A DNA stretch of 62,262 bases from MSPOR6 sp964652195 (GTDB lineage Bacteria; Poribacteria; WGA-4E; WGA-3G), in contig CAZZBB010000089.1 of the NCBI GenBank assembly GCA_964652195.1, positions 1-62,262 of the forward strand, in the 5' to 3' direction. Made by a program: the position numbers and the translations under genes. Of this stretch, positions 8,896-17,684 are shown piece after piece (within the stretch, counting starts at the first letter, position 1; each line of letters opens with the position of its first letter). The notes beneath the pieces were generated by a model that did no database searches, had not been told where the DNA came from, and saw only the letters and a list, made by a program, of their open reading frames with translations.

Positions 8896-9120
8896 AAGTA
8901 ATTATAAAAAGACACATTTAAGATATATGGTAATTATCGAAATATTGATACAAAGTATCATAACATTTCCTACAAACTCTATTTCTAAACACAATTTTGA
9001 GAAACATAATTAAAAATACAGGTACCAGTATATCATATCAATCTGAATACAGTAAAGAATATAGTTATACAGTTAATATCTTCAATATAAAATTTAAAAT
9101 ATACACATAGTGGACATTAT
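8896..9120. other. Divergent intergenic region between purS-like and PIG-L genes
   Basis: This strongly AT-rich stretch of 225 bases must hold two divergent promoters. No convincing hairpin, repeat-family member or small ORF was seen. Confidence 0.3.
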
Positions 9121-9951
9121 ATGAACAATCAACAATTACGAATATTAGTCATAGGTGCACATCCAGATGACTGTGATTTCAAAGCGGGTGGAATAGCGGC
9201 ACTTTATAAGCAAGAAGGGCATAATGTAAAGTTTATTTCTGTTACAAACGGGGATGCGGGACACCATGAAATGGGGGGTGGTCCTTTAGCATTACGAAGA
9301 GGACAGGAAGCCAAGGACGCAGCAGATATCATCGGGATAGAATATGATTTACTTGATATTCACGATGGAGAATTGGTACCCAACCTGGAAAATAGGTATA
9401 AAATAATTAGAAATATACGCCTATATAAACCTGATATAATAATGACACACCGACCAAACGACTACCATCCGGATCATCGATATACATCTATGTTAGTACA
9501 GGACGCAGCATATATGGTAACTGTACCGAACGTTTGTGCACAAACACCACATTTAGATAATAATCCAGTAATTCTTTATTTAAGTGATGGATTTAATAAA
9601 CCTTATCCATTTACTCCAGATGTTGTAATAGGAATTGACTCGGTTGTTAATAAGAAAATAGATATGATCCATTCTCATACATCACAAGTTTATGAATGGC
9701 TTCCATTTAATAATGGAACTCTTGAATCAGTACCAGATAGCACCGAGGAGAGAAGAGAGTGGCTGGCAAACCGACTACTCAGACACTTTAGTTCTATTGC
9801 AAACAAATATCGTCATTTAATGATTGAATTTTATGGGAATGAATTAGGGGAATCCATTCAATATGCAGAAGCTTTTGAGTCTTGCGAATATGGTTCTCCA
9901 TTAACATATGAGAAAATTTCTACACTCTTTCCATTCTTCAGCAATAGTTGA
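9121..9951 (+). CDS. PIG-L family deacetylase
   Basis: This 276-residue LmbE/PIG-L zinc hydrolase shows the family hallmark AHPDDCDFKAGG at about 13-24, with His and Asp as metal and catalytic residues. The second metal motif HRPNDYHPDHRYTS lies near residue 115. These enzymes remove N-acetyl groups from GlcNAc-type substrates. There is no signal peptide. Many paralogues of this family occur in uncultivated marine lineages, where substrates are unassigned. The start ATG at 9121 lacks a strong Shine-Dalgarno. It is followed by a small cytochrome gene 51 nt downstream on the same strand. Confidence 0.92.
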   Translation: MNNQQLRILVIGAHPDDCDFKAGGIAALYKQEGHNVKFISVTNGDAGHHEMGGGPLALRRGQEAKDAADIIGIEYDLLDIHDGELVPNLENRYKIIRNIRLYKPDIIMTHRPNDYHPDHRYTSMLVQDAAYMVTVPNVCAQTPHLDNNPVILYLSDGFNKPYPFTPDVVIGIDSVVNKKIDMIHSHTSQVYEWLPFNNGTLESVPDSTEERREWLANRLLRHFSSIANKYRHLMIEFYGNELGESIQYAEAFESCEYGSPLTYEKISTLFPFFSNS

Positions 9952-10002
9952 ATTATAGTATTGATTTCAAACGATAATCTTTCAAGGAGTTTTTAATTCT
10001 TA

Positions 10003-10260
10003 ATGCCAACAGAACAAGCAAGTGCTAAAACCTTAATGTATATTGTATGCGTTATTGGTCTTATTTTTTCTATTGTTATGGTAATACTGTTTTTTAATGC
10101 TGCACCAGCAAGGTCATATATTGAAGATCACCTAAAATCAACAGAGGCATCCGATTGCTTAAAATGCCACCTTGTGGGTGATGAAGAATCCCCGACGATG
10201 CCACATCTAAATCTTGGTAGGTGTACGTTATGTCATGGATTAGCTAAAGAACCCCGCTAA
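10003..10260 (+). CDS. Small membrane-anchored dihaem c-type cytochrome-like protein
   Basis: The 85-residue protein has one transmembrane helix (about 10-33) and two CXXCH haem-c motifs, CLKCH at 52-56 and CTLCH at 74-78. The predicted topology puts the haems in the periplasm. Such small proteins act as electron-transfer modules, usually beside larger redox complexes, but none is present here. AAGGAG lies about 12 nt before the ATG. The 3' end overlaps the convergent prmA gene by 21 nt. An alternative is a fragment of a NapC/NirT-type cytochrome, but the frame is complete with its own start and stop. Confidence 0.75.
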   Translation: MPTEQASAKTLMYIVCVIGLIFSIVMVILFFNAAPARSYIEDHLKSTEASDCLKCHLVGDEESPTMPHLNLGRCTLCHGLAKEPR

Positions 10261-11124
10261 AATTCCTAACCAAACGACATCTCCTTCCATTTCTTCTATT
10301 ACTTGTTCACACTGAAAACCATTCTCTTCCAAAGTATCCTGGATTAGATCCAATTCCGTATTTAAAATACCTGAGAAGATGAGATTTCCATTAGGTTTGC
10401 ACCTTGATTTACATTGAGGAATCAGTGGGAGGATTGACTTAGTAAGTATATTTCCTACTATCAGGTCATAAACTTCATCAATGAAACCTAATCCATCACC
10501 TTCGTATAGACGAACTTGTGATGAAACATTGTTATTTGAGAAGTTCTCTTCAGCCACAGAAATCACAGATGGATCAATTTCAATAGCATCTACACGGTTT
10601 GCCCCTAATTTTATAGATGCGATGCTGAGTATACCAGATCCTGTACCAATATCCGCTACAATATGGTTGGGTTGTATTGTCTTTTCAATAAGTCTAAGAG
10701 ATAAGCGTGTGGTAGGATGGTAGCCTGTTCCGAATGCCATTCCAGGATCAATTCTTATTAATATCTTACTCTGATTATCAGATACATCATGCCAAGAAGG
10801 TACGATGAGTAATTGATCCCCAATTTTTTGAGGAGAATATGAGGACTTCCATGCTTGTTCCCAATCTTCAGACGCTACATTTTCTAAATCAATTTTGGTT
10901 GTTTGTGATTCAATACCCCAGGAAGGTAGAAGCGAAATGAAATTTCGTAGTTTCTTTACGCGGGTATTTACACGATCATCTAATGGAAAATAAGCAGTTA
11001 TGGTAGTTGTTTTAGATGTGGAATCTTTCAGTTCTACACCAATTGCGTCTATCTCAAAAAAATAGTTGGCAATTGCTTCAGAAGCTAATACAGAGGTGGT
11101 AACAATGAAACGCACCCAATTCAT
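10240..11124 (-). CDS. prmA: Ribosomal protein L11 methyltransferase
   Basis: The 294-residue protein has the PrmA layout: an N-terminal substrate-recognition domain (about 1-105, ending near SEDWEQAWKSSYSPQKIG), then DPGMAFGTGYHPTTRLSL, the SAM loop ADIGTGSGILSIASIKLGA, and IVGNILTKSILPL, where the NPPY-like Asn is replaced by the family's usual N-I-L. It trimethylates L11 of the large ribosomal subunit. It lies 63 nt downstream of dnaJ on the same strand, a common grpE/dnaK/dnaJ/prmA neighbourhood, so it is probably in the heat-shock operon. Confidence 0.95.
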   Translation of the reverse strand: MNWVRFIVTTSVLASEAIANYFFEIDAIGVELKDSTSKTTTITAYFPLDDRVNTRVKKLRNFISLLPSWGIESQTTKIDLENVASEDWEQAWKSSYSPQKIGDQLLIVPSWHDVSDNQSKILIRIDPGMAFGTGYHPTTRLSLRLIEKTIQPNHIVADIGTGSGILSIASIKLGANRVDAIEIDPSVISVAEENFSNNNVSSQVRLYEGDGLGFIDEVYDLIVGNILTKSILPLIPQCKSRCKPNGNLIFSGILNTELDLIQDTLEENGFQCEQVIEEMEGDVVWLGILAGFFS

Positions 11125-11187
11125 ATATTTATGTAGTAAATGGGTATTAGGAAAGTGTTTTAGTTACAATGGTTGCAGATCATTATA

Positions 11188-12294
11188 TCATTCATCATCA
11201 TTATGTCTAAACAATTTATCCCAGAATCCACCTTGATCGGATCCGTGTTCCTTCTCGTATAATTCTGCAAATTGTTGTAATGATTTACGTTGTTCTTCAT
11301 TAAGATTCTTTGGTGTTACTATTCCTATTTGTACAATTAGGTCCCCATAGCTTGAACCCCGAATTTTAGGCATACCTTTGTTGGGTATTCTCAACTGATC
11401 TCCATATTGAGTACCGGGAGGAATAGTTAATTTTTCAGGTCCATCAAAACTGTTGATTTCAATAGTACTACCAAGGGTAGCTTGTACGAACGAGATTTTT
11501 GCAGACGTAAACAAGTCGTTTCCATCTCTTGAATAATGCTCATGTGGTGAAATGTGAACTACTACCAGAAGGTCTCCAGATGGACCGCCAAGGGTTCCTA
11601 CTTCACCTTCACCACGTAACCTATATTCAAATCCATTATCAACTCCCTTATCGACCTTGAGTTTAATCTCTCTTTTAGCTCTAATCTTTCCTTGTCCATT
11701 ACAATTGTTACACGGATTTGTAATGATCTGTCCTTCACCTCGACAACGAGGACAAGTGCGGGACATAGTAAAGAAACCTTGAGATTGAGAAATTTGTCCT
11801 CTTCCATGGCATTGAGGACAAGTATCTATATTTGCCCCTTTTTCTGATCCGCTTCCACCGCATTCTGGACAGGATTCTACTCGAGGGATCTCTATTGTCA
11901 CTTCTTTACCATTATAGGCATCCTCAAGAGATATTTCAAGATTATACTGAAGACTACGTCCCTGTTTAGACCGACTTTGAGACCTTCCAAACCCTCCAAA
12001 TACATCGCCAAATACATCACTAAAAATGTCATCTATATTGAAACTAAAATCAAATCCAGATGATGCACCTTCAAGTCCAGCATGTCCATATTGATCATAC
12101 CTTTGTCTCTTTTCGGGAGTACGTAATACGTCATAAGCTTCAGTTGCTTCTTTGAATCTCTCCTCAGCTTCTTGATCCCCAGGATTCTTGTCAGGATGAA
12201 ACTTAATCGCTAATTTCCTATATGCCTTCTTAATCTCTTCTTCGTCTGCATCCTGGCTAACATCTAATACTTGATAATAATCCCTTTTTTGCAT
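11188..12294 (-). CDS. dnaJ: Chaperone DnaJ
   Basis: This 368-residue type I Hsp40 has a J domain with the HPD tripeptide at 33-35, a Gly/Phe-rich linker (GFDFSFNIDDIFSDVFG), four zinc-finger repeats (CPECGGSG, CPQCHGRG, CPRCRGEG, CNNCNGQG) and the substrate-binding C-terminal domain. It stimulates DnaK ATPase. ATG at 12294 is chosen over TTG at 12306, since MQKRDYYQVL is the usual beginning and GGAA lies just upstream. grpE is 37 nt upstream on the same strand; dnaK itself is not in the window, an unusual split. Confidence 0.97.
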   Translation of the reverse strand: MQKRDYYQVLDVSQDADEEEIKKAYRKLAIKFHPDKNPGDQEAEERFKEATEAYDVLRTPEKRQRYDQYGHAGLEGASSGFDFSFNIDDIFSDVFGDVFGGFGRSQSRSKQGRSLQYNLEISLEDAYNGKEVTIEIPRVESCPECGGSGSEKGANIDTCPQCHGRGQISQSQGFFTMSRTCPRCRGEGQIITNPCNNCNGQGKIRAKREIKLKVDKGVDNGFEYRLRGEGEVGTLGGPSGDLLVVVHISPHEHYSRDGNDLFTSAKISFVQATLGSTIEINSFDGPEKLTIPPGTQYGDQLRIPNKGMPKIRGSSYGDLIVQIGIVTPKNLNEEQRKSLQQFAELYEKEHGSDQGGFWDKLFRHNDDE

Positions 12295-12331
12295 ACTATT
12301 TTCCAATATATAACTTCTATAATGTTAGTTT

Positions 12332-13048
12332 CTATTCTTCGGATTCGTCATTATTACCATCTGTCTTTTCATCTAACGATTGGTTTTCAGGTAATCCTTT
12401 TGATACTATTACCTGTGAGGCACGTATAATACGATCATGCAATTTATATCCCGTTCTAAGTTCTTCAATTATGTTGCCTTCTGAAACTTCATCAGATTCA
12501 GTTGCAAAGACTGATTCATGTATATTTGGATCAAACACTTCACCTAATGCTTCAATTGGAACCAATCCATTAACTTTTAATACATCAATTAGTTGTTTAT
12601 ATACCAGCTCAACTCCTTCAGAAAAAGTTGCTAATTGTGATTCAGATTCATCCTTATCAACCTTTTCATTGATGCTTTTAATTGCTGCATTAAGACTATC
12701 TAAAACGGGAATAATACCTTTGATTATGTTCTCATTAGCGAATTTAAGCCGTTTTTCTGATTCACTTTCAAGTCTTCTTTTTGAATTTTCTGCCTCAGCA
12801 ACAGTACGTAATAATCTATCCCTTTCTTCCTCATATTGAGTTCTCTCAGATTCAGCAACTTCTTCCAATTGTTGTTTGTGGTGTGTTTGAATACTTTCAA
12901 TTTCATTTAATAATGATTCTACTGTTGGTTCGGATAATACCTCCTCTATATTGATTGTATCATCATTTTCTTCTTGAGAAGATGTCTCATCTGTTTCTTC
13001 ATTCTCGTTTGTTTCTTCTTCTACATTAATATCATTTTTTTCAGACAT
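12332..13048 (-). CDS. grpE: Nucleotide exchange factor GrpE
   Basis: This 238-residue GrpE has a long acidic, glutamate-rich N-terminal extension (about 1-45), then the coiled-coil (about 50-120, RLLRTVAEAENSKRRLE) and the C-terminal beta domain with EALGEVFDPNIHESV and GYKLHDRIIRASQVIVSKG. It releases ADP from DnaK. GAGG precedes the ATG. It leads an operon with dnaJ and prmA. No CIRCE-type inverted repeat was seen upstream, so the heat-shock control mode is unclear. Confidence 0.96.
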   Translation of the reverse strand: MSEKNDINVEEETNENEETDETSSQEENDDTINIEEVLSEPTVESLLNEIESIQTHHKQQLEEVAESERTQYEEERDRLLRTVAEAENSKRRLESESEKRLKFANENIIKGIIPVLDSLNAAIKSINEKVDKDESESQLATFSEGVELVYKQLIDVLKVNGLVPIEALGEVFDPNIHESVFATESDEVSEGNIIEELRTGYKLHDRIIRASQVIVSKGLPENQSLDEKTDGNNDESEE

Positions 13049-13144
13049 AATGTACTACCTCAAAAATTATCATGTTATTATCTAAAATACTACAATGTTG
13101 TACCAGCGTAAATTCAAATGGATTCAAGTGCTTTCTACACAACA

Positions 13145-13894
13145 CTAACAACCATGAACTGCATTTGCAAATTGTTTCATTATCTCAGATGAACCACACT
13201 CTTCCAATATATTCCCTGTGACGACAAAATCTGCCCCGGCATTGACTAATTTATATGCCATTTCTGGAGTTCGTATACCGCCACCAACAATTATTGGAAT
13301 ATTTATTTGCTTTTTTACATGAGATATCATCTGCATCGGAACAGGTAGATCAGCCCCACTCCCTGCTTCTAAATAGACTAATTTCATACCAAGATATTCA
13401 GCTGCTAATGCGTGTGGTCCTACAATATCAGGTTTATCCCTCGGTATTGGAACAGTACCACTCATAAATTCTACAGCAGTACGGTTACCACCATCTATCA
13501 AAATATATCCTGTAGGAATTGGTTCCAATGAATAACGTTGAATCAAAGGGGCGGCTTTTACTTGTTCACCAATTAGGTAGTTAGGGTTTCTACCACTAAT
13601 CAAACTTATATAGAGTATTGCATCTGCATGGGGGGTCAAATGTGTTGAATCCCCAGGAAACAGGATGATAGGAAGAGATGTTTCTCTTTTAAGTGATTCT
13701 ACAATTGGATGAAGATCACAGGTCAGCAGACTCCCACCTACTAATATTGCATCTGCACCTGCATTTTCAATTTCACGAGATATCTTACTACAATTCTCAA
13801 TCTTACATTTTTCTGGGTCAATCAGAACAAAATAACCAGCATTTTTTTTCTTAATTATATCTCGTAAGTATTTTAACACCCAAAATGATAACAA
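13145..13894 (-). CDS. Geranylgeranylglyceryl/heptaprenylglyceryl phosphate synthase
   Basis: The 249-residue TIM barrel of the GGGPS/PcrB family shows FVLIDPEK near the start, ILFPGDS, then YLEAGSGADLPVP, IPIIVGGGIRTPE and GADFVVTGN at the phosphate-binding end. The enzyme makes the first ether bond between sn-glycerol-1-phosphate and a polyprenyl diphosphate. This is the key step of archaeal lipids; bacterial homologues are known in Bacillus (PcrB) and Bacteroidetes. No other ether-lipid gene (G1P dehydrogenase, DGGGP synthase) is adjacent. The start is TTG at 13894 with AAGGA 10 nt upstream; GTG at 13879 is the alternative. Confidence 0.9.
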   Translation of the reverse strand: MLSFWVLKYLRDIIKKKNAGYFVLIDPEKCKIENCSKISREIENAGADAILVGGSLLTCDLHPIVESLKRETSLPIILFPGDSTHLTPHADAILYISLISGRNPNYLIGEQVKAAPLIQRYSLEPIPTGYILIDGGNRTAVEFMSGTVPIPRDKPDIVGPHALAAEYLGMKLVYLEAGSGADLPVPMQMISHVKKQINIPIIVGGGIRTPEMAYKLVNAGADFVVTGNILEECGSSEIMKQFANAVHGC

Positions 13895-14024
13895 ATGCGT
13901 TGATTCCTTGGTATATTGACCTAAGAAAATCTATCCCACAAAAATCATGCAGAGTAGAATAGATTTAAGATTAATACTTATAATATTAGGTAATATAAAC
14001 AACTCTTACTAAATAGAGAAAAGT

Positions 14025-14112
14025 ATTTGACAAACAAAAGTAATTTAATTATTTTGTAAAATTACTATTTTCACTAACTAAATTTTACACTCAAGAGGGT
14101 TGTTTGTCAAAT
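14025..14112. repeat. 88-bp inverted-repeat structure
   Basis: Perfect 13-bp arms ATTTGACAAACAA (14025-14037) and TTGTTTGTCAAAT (14100-14112) enclose a second inverted pair, AGTAATTT and AAATTACT. It lies between the 3' end of the NCS2 permease gene and the 5' end of the GGGPS gene, both on the minus strand. It could be a tiny mobile element, a terminator-like fold or a regulator site. No second copy was found in the window. Confidence 0.5.
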
Positions 14113-14158
14113 TCTATACAGAACTTTGAACTTGTTCTATAGTCGCATGAAGGGTAAT

Positions 14159-15505
14159 CTATAAGATCAGATCACGCATATAAACAGCAATAAAGAAGAT
14201 AGCAAAATAATGTACCATGGGATTTACATCTTTACTTCGACCAGTCACTATCTTCAAGAATGACATTGATATGAAACCAAATGCAATACCTTCTGTAATA
14301 CTAAAAGCCAACGGCATCATCACTACAGTCAATGCCGCTGGAATTGCTTCAGTAAAATCATCCCAATTGATATTCACCAAATCCTTGAGCATTAATCCAC
14401 CAACAACAATTAAAGCGGGACCAATAATAGGATAGAGTGGAATCGGACTACCTGGTGGTTGATATCCTCCACCGACTATACTGATTAGTGGGTTAAAAAA
14501 CAACGCCCCCAACATCAATATTCCAGTTACGATAGTCGTTAAACCTGTCCGTCCTCCTTCAGCAATTCCTGATGCACTTTCTATATAACATGTAACTGTT
14601 GAAGTACCAAGACAAGCACCCCCAACAGAACCTATTGCATCTGTTAATAATGCTTGACGGCCTTTTGATAATTTTCCATCTTCATGAAGATCGGCTTCAT
14701 GACCTGTGGCTGTGAGGGTGCCAATACTATCAAACATGTCCACAGAAAAGAAAAAGAATATGTAGGGAATCAATTCAACGAGTTTCAATAAATTTGGAAA
14801 CCGAAGCTTAAATAATGTGGGTTCAATTGATGGTGGAACAGCCACAATGCCCTCGGAAATGCCTTCGAATTTAACTATACCAAAGATAAGTGAAACTATC
14901 GTTGTAGCCAAAATACCAATTAACATTGCACCTCGAACACGATGTGCCATTAACGTAAGAATAATGAGTAAACCAAAAATTGAAATTAATACTGGTGTTG
15001 ATTGGATATCACCCAGTGTAACAAATGTTGCTGGTTGTGAGGTGATTATTCCTGACATTCGAAGACCAATAAATGCTATAAACGCACCTATACCAACAGC
15101 AATCGCGTTATGTAGGGAGGACGGTAAAGCATTCATCACTGCAGCGCGTAAACCTACAAATGACAGTATGACAAATAACATTCCTGACAAAAAAACTATG
15201 CTTAATGCATACTCCCATTGTAACCCGATACCCAGACAGATTTCATAGACAAAGTAGGTATTAATCCCCATTCCAGGAGCTAAGGCAACTGGATAATTTG
15301 TCAGAAACGCCATTAGGAAACACGCTACTGCGCTTGAGATACACGTGGCAACCATTACTGCACCGGGATCCATTCCTACTTGTTCAAGAAAAAATGGCTG
15401 AACAAAAATAATATAGGACATGGTCATGAATGTTGTACATCCAGCAACGATTTCTTGTTTTATTGTTGTATGATTTGTCTTTAGTTTAAATAACTTTTCT
15501 AACAT
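14159..15505 (-). CDS. NCS2-family (AzgA-type) purine permease
   Basis: The 448-residue integral membrane protein has about 12-14 transmembrane segments. It begins MLEKLFKLKTNHTTIKQE and continues with FMTMSYIIFVQP, the typical AzgA/PbuG opening. Further family motifs are APGMGINTYF, FFFVDMFDSIGTL-type text around residues 250-265 (ending SIGTLTATG), and GTSTVTCYIESASGIAEGGRTGLT. Members import adenine, guanine or hypoxanthine by proton symport. ATG at 15505 is taken because it matches the family start and follows GGGGGAG; the GTG 18 nt upstream has no RBS. I looked for a purine riboswitch upstream and did not see one. Confidence 0.93.
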   Translation of the reverse strand: MLEKLFKLKTNHTTIKQEIVAGCTTFMTMSYIIFVQPFFLEQVGMDPGAVMVATCISSAVACFLMAFLTNYPVALAPGMGINTYFVYEICLGIGLQWEYALSIVFLSGMLFVILSFVGLRAAVMNALPSSLHNAIAVGIGAFIAFIGLRMSGIITSQPATFVTLGDIQSTPVLISIFGLLIILTLMAHRVRGAMLIGILATTIVSLIFGIVKFEGISEGIVAVPPSIEPTLFKLRFPNLLKLVELIPYIFFFFSVDMFDSIGTLTATGHEADLHEDGKLSKGRQALLTDAIGSVGGACLGTSTVTCYIESASGIAEGGRTGLTTIVTGILMLGALFFNPLISIVGGGYQPPGSPIPLYPIIGPALIVVGGLMLKDLVNINWDDFTEAIPAALTVVMMPLAFSITEGIAFGFISMSFLKIVTGRSKDVNPMVHYFAIFFIAVYMRDLIL

Positions 15506-15679
15506 ATCTCCCCCAATATTCACTCAAATTATAATCCTATTACTAAATGTTGATTTCCCATGTTATTTCTACTATAATTTGGAAAATTTAGTGCCAAGAA
15601 AGTGTATCTTATAAATACGAATCGTTCATACCCTTATAATTCCCTACGTTGAGAGTAGTTCTAATTATCTCTATATACT

Positions 15680-15711
15680 TATAGGCAAGAATAAAATCAC
15701 CCTTGCCTATA
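15680..15711 (-). terminator. Hairpin between pckG and purine permease genes
   Basis: A perfect 10-bp stem, TATAGGCAAG and CTTGCCTATA, encloses a 12-nt loop. It begins 10 nt beyond the pckG stop on the minus strand. No U-run follows, so it may be a weak or factor-dependent terminator or an mRNA-stabilising 3' hairpin. Confidence 0.5.
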
Positions 15712-15721
15712 ATCGCCTTTA

Positions 15722-17515
15722 TTAATTTGTTTCACGCAAACGACTTTCCAAGGCTTCTAATTGGTCTGTCAATACTTCTGGTAATTTCTCCTCAAAACGC
15801 TTATAGTGTTCACGTATTGATTCAATCTCATTAAGCCATTCTTCTGAATTGACATTTAACAGTTCTTGCATCTGTTCATCTGTAACATCAAGACCATCAG
15901 TATCAATCCCACCTTCACAAGGAACAAAACCAATTGGAGTTTCAACTGCATCTTCTTTACCAGTGATTCTTTCAACGATCCACTTCAGAACTCGACTGTT
16001 TTCTCCAAATCCAGGCCAAAGCCATCCACCATCAGAATCTTTTCGGAACCAATTTACATAGAAGATTCGAGGTAATTTCTCAGAATCAGTCTTTTCACCC
16101 ATTTCTAACCAATGTGCAAAATAGTCCCCCATGTTATAACCACAGAAAGGTAACATAGCCATTGGATCTCTTCTTAATTCTCCCACAGTATCTGCGGCAG
16201 CAGCAGTTCTTTCTGATGATGCAATTGAACCAATAAATGTTCCATGCTGCCAGTTAAATGCCTCAAAAACCAATGGTATAGTTGAGGCACGTCGTCCTCC
16301 AAATAGAATGGCAGATATAGGTACACCATTTGGATTTTCCCAATTCGGATCAATAATAGGACATTGAGCTGCAGGCGTTGTGTATCGTGCATTCGGATGT
16401 GCAGCAGTTTTTTCATCTCCAGGATGCCATTCTTCTCCAAGCCAACTAATTGCTGATTCTGGAGGGTCATCACTCATCTCTTCCCACCATACATCAGAAT
16501 CTGGTGTTAATGCAGCATTCGTAAAAATTGAGTTAGAGCCAAGGGTATGCATTGCATTCGGATTCGTTTCCATTGATGTACCGGGGGCAACACCAAAAAA
16601 TCCTGCTTCAGGGTTAATGGCATAAAGCCGTCCATCCTCACCGAATTTCATCCAAGCAATATCATCACCAATCGTCTCAGCTTTCCAACCAGGGATAGTT
16701 GGAGTCAACATAGCAAGATTCGTTTTACCACAGGCGCTTGGAAAAGCAGCTGCTATATAAGTCTTTTCTCCCTCAGGACTGGTTAAACCTAAAATCAGCA
16801 TATGTTCTGCCATCCATCCATCGTTCTTCGCCATAATGGATGCGATTCTAAGGGCATAACACTTTTTCCCAAGTAGAGCATTACCACCATAGCCACTACC
16901 AAATGACCAAATTGAACGCTCTTCTGGAAAATGTACAATGTATTTATTATCTGGATCACACGGCCATGAAACATCATCTTGACCAGTTTCAAGTGGCATA
17001 CCTACTGAATGTGTACAAGGCACAAAATCTCCATCTTCACCTAATACATCCAATACGTCCTTACCCATTCGCGTCATAATACGCATATTCACAACAACAT
17101 AGGGTGAATCACTAATCTCCACACCAATATGGGATATTGGTGAACCTAATGGTCCCATACTAAAGGGAACGACATACATTGTACGACCTTTCATACATCC
17201 TTTGAAAAGTCCTTTTAATGTCACCTTCATCTCTTCTGGATCATGCCAATTGTTAGTCGGACCTGCCTCAGCTGGGTTTTTAGCGCATATGAACGTTCTA
17301 CCTTCTACACGGGCTACATCCGCAGGATTAGAACGTGCAAGATAACTACCAGGTCGTTTGTCAGGATTTAAACGAACAAAAGTTCCATTTTGAACTAATA
17401 ATTCGCATAACCTATCATTTTCCTCCTGAGAGCCATTGCACCAATAAACTTCTTCGGGTTGGCATAACTCCGCTGTTTCTTTTACCCAACTGAGCAATTT
17501 ACTATTGTTTGTCAT
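15722..17515 (-). CDS. pckG: Phosphoenolpyruvate carboxykinase (GTP)
   Basis: This 597-residue enzyme is the usual length for the GTP-dependent class. It shows YVVPFSMGPLGSP near residue 135, the P-loop AFPSACGKTNLAML, the kinase-2 region ETIGDDIAWMKFGEDG, NPEAGFFGVAPGTS, and FGGRRASTIPLV. It converts oxaloacetate and GTP to PEP, the entry to gluconeogenesis. AAAAGGAG lies just upstream of the ATG. It appears to be a single-gene unit with a hairpin after its stop. Codon use looks like its neighbours. Confidence 0.97.
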   Translation of the reverse strand: MTNNSKLLSWVKETAELCQPEEVYWCNGSQEENDRLCELLVQNGTFVRLNPDKRPGSYLARSNPADVARVEGRTFICAKNPAEAGPTNNWHDPEEMKVTLKGLFKGCMKGRTMYVVPFSMGPLGSPISHIGVEISDSPYVVVNMRIMTRMGKDVLDVLGEDGDFVPCTHSVGMPLETGQDDVSWPCDPDNKYIVHFPEERSIWSFGSGYGGNALLGKKCYALRIASIMAKNDGWMAEHMLILGLTSPEGEKTYIAAAFPSACGKTNLAMLTPTIPGWKAETIGDDIAWMKFGEDGRLYAINPEAGFFGVAPGTSMETNPNAMHTLGSNSIFTNAALTPDSDVWWEEMSDDPPESAISWLGEEWHPGDEKTAAHPNARYTTPAAQCPIIDPNWENPNGVPISAILFGGRRASTIPLVFEAFNWQHGTFIGSIASSERTAAAADTVGELRRDPMAMLPFCGYNMGDYFAHWLEMGEKTDSEKLPRIFYVNWFRKDSDGGWLWPGFGENSRVLKWIVERITGKEDAVETPIGFVPCEGGIDTDGLDVTDEQMQELLNVNSEEWLNEIESIREHYKRFEEKLPEVLTDQLEALESRLRETN

Positions 17516-17684
17516 CCAATTCTCCTTTTATTTTATAGGAATATACTACCATACAATTTCGATTCTGACAATTATTATGTTCATATCAGAGCATATATCA
17601 TGAAATGTTTAGTAATTAAATGAATCATTAAAACAAGACGTATTTATACTATTTTTGTTGAAATTTCATAAGAATCAAATTCTT

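Noticed and set aside
15506..15721. Purine riboswitch upstream of the purine permease
   Set aside because: The conserved core words of the purine aptamer were not found on the minus strand; only AT-rich DNA and one plain hairpin are present.
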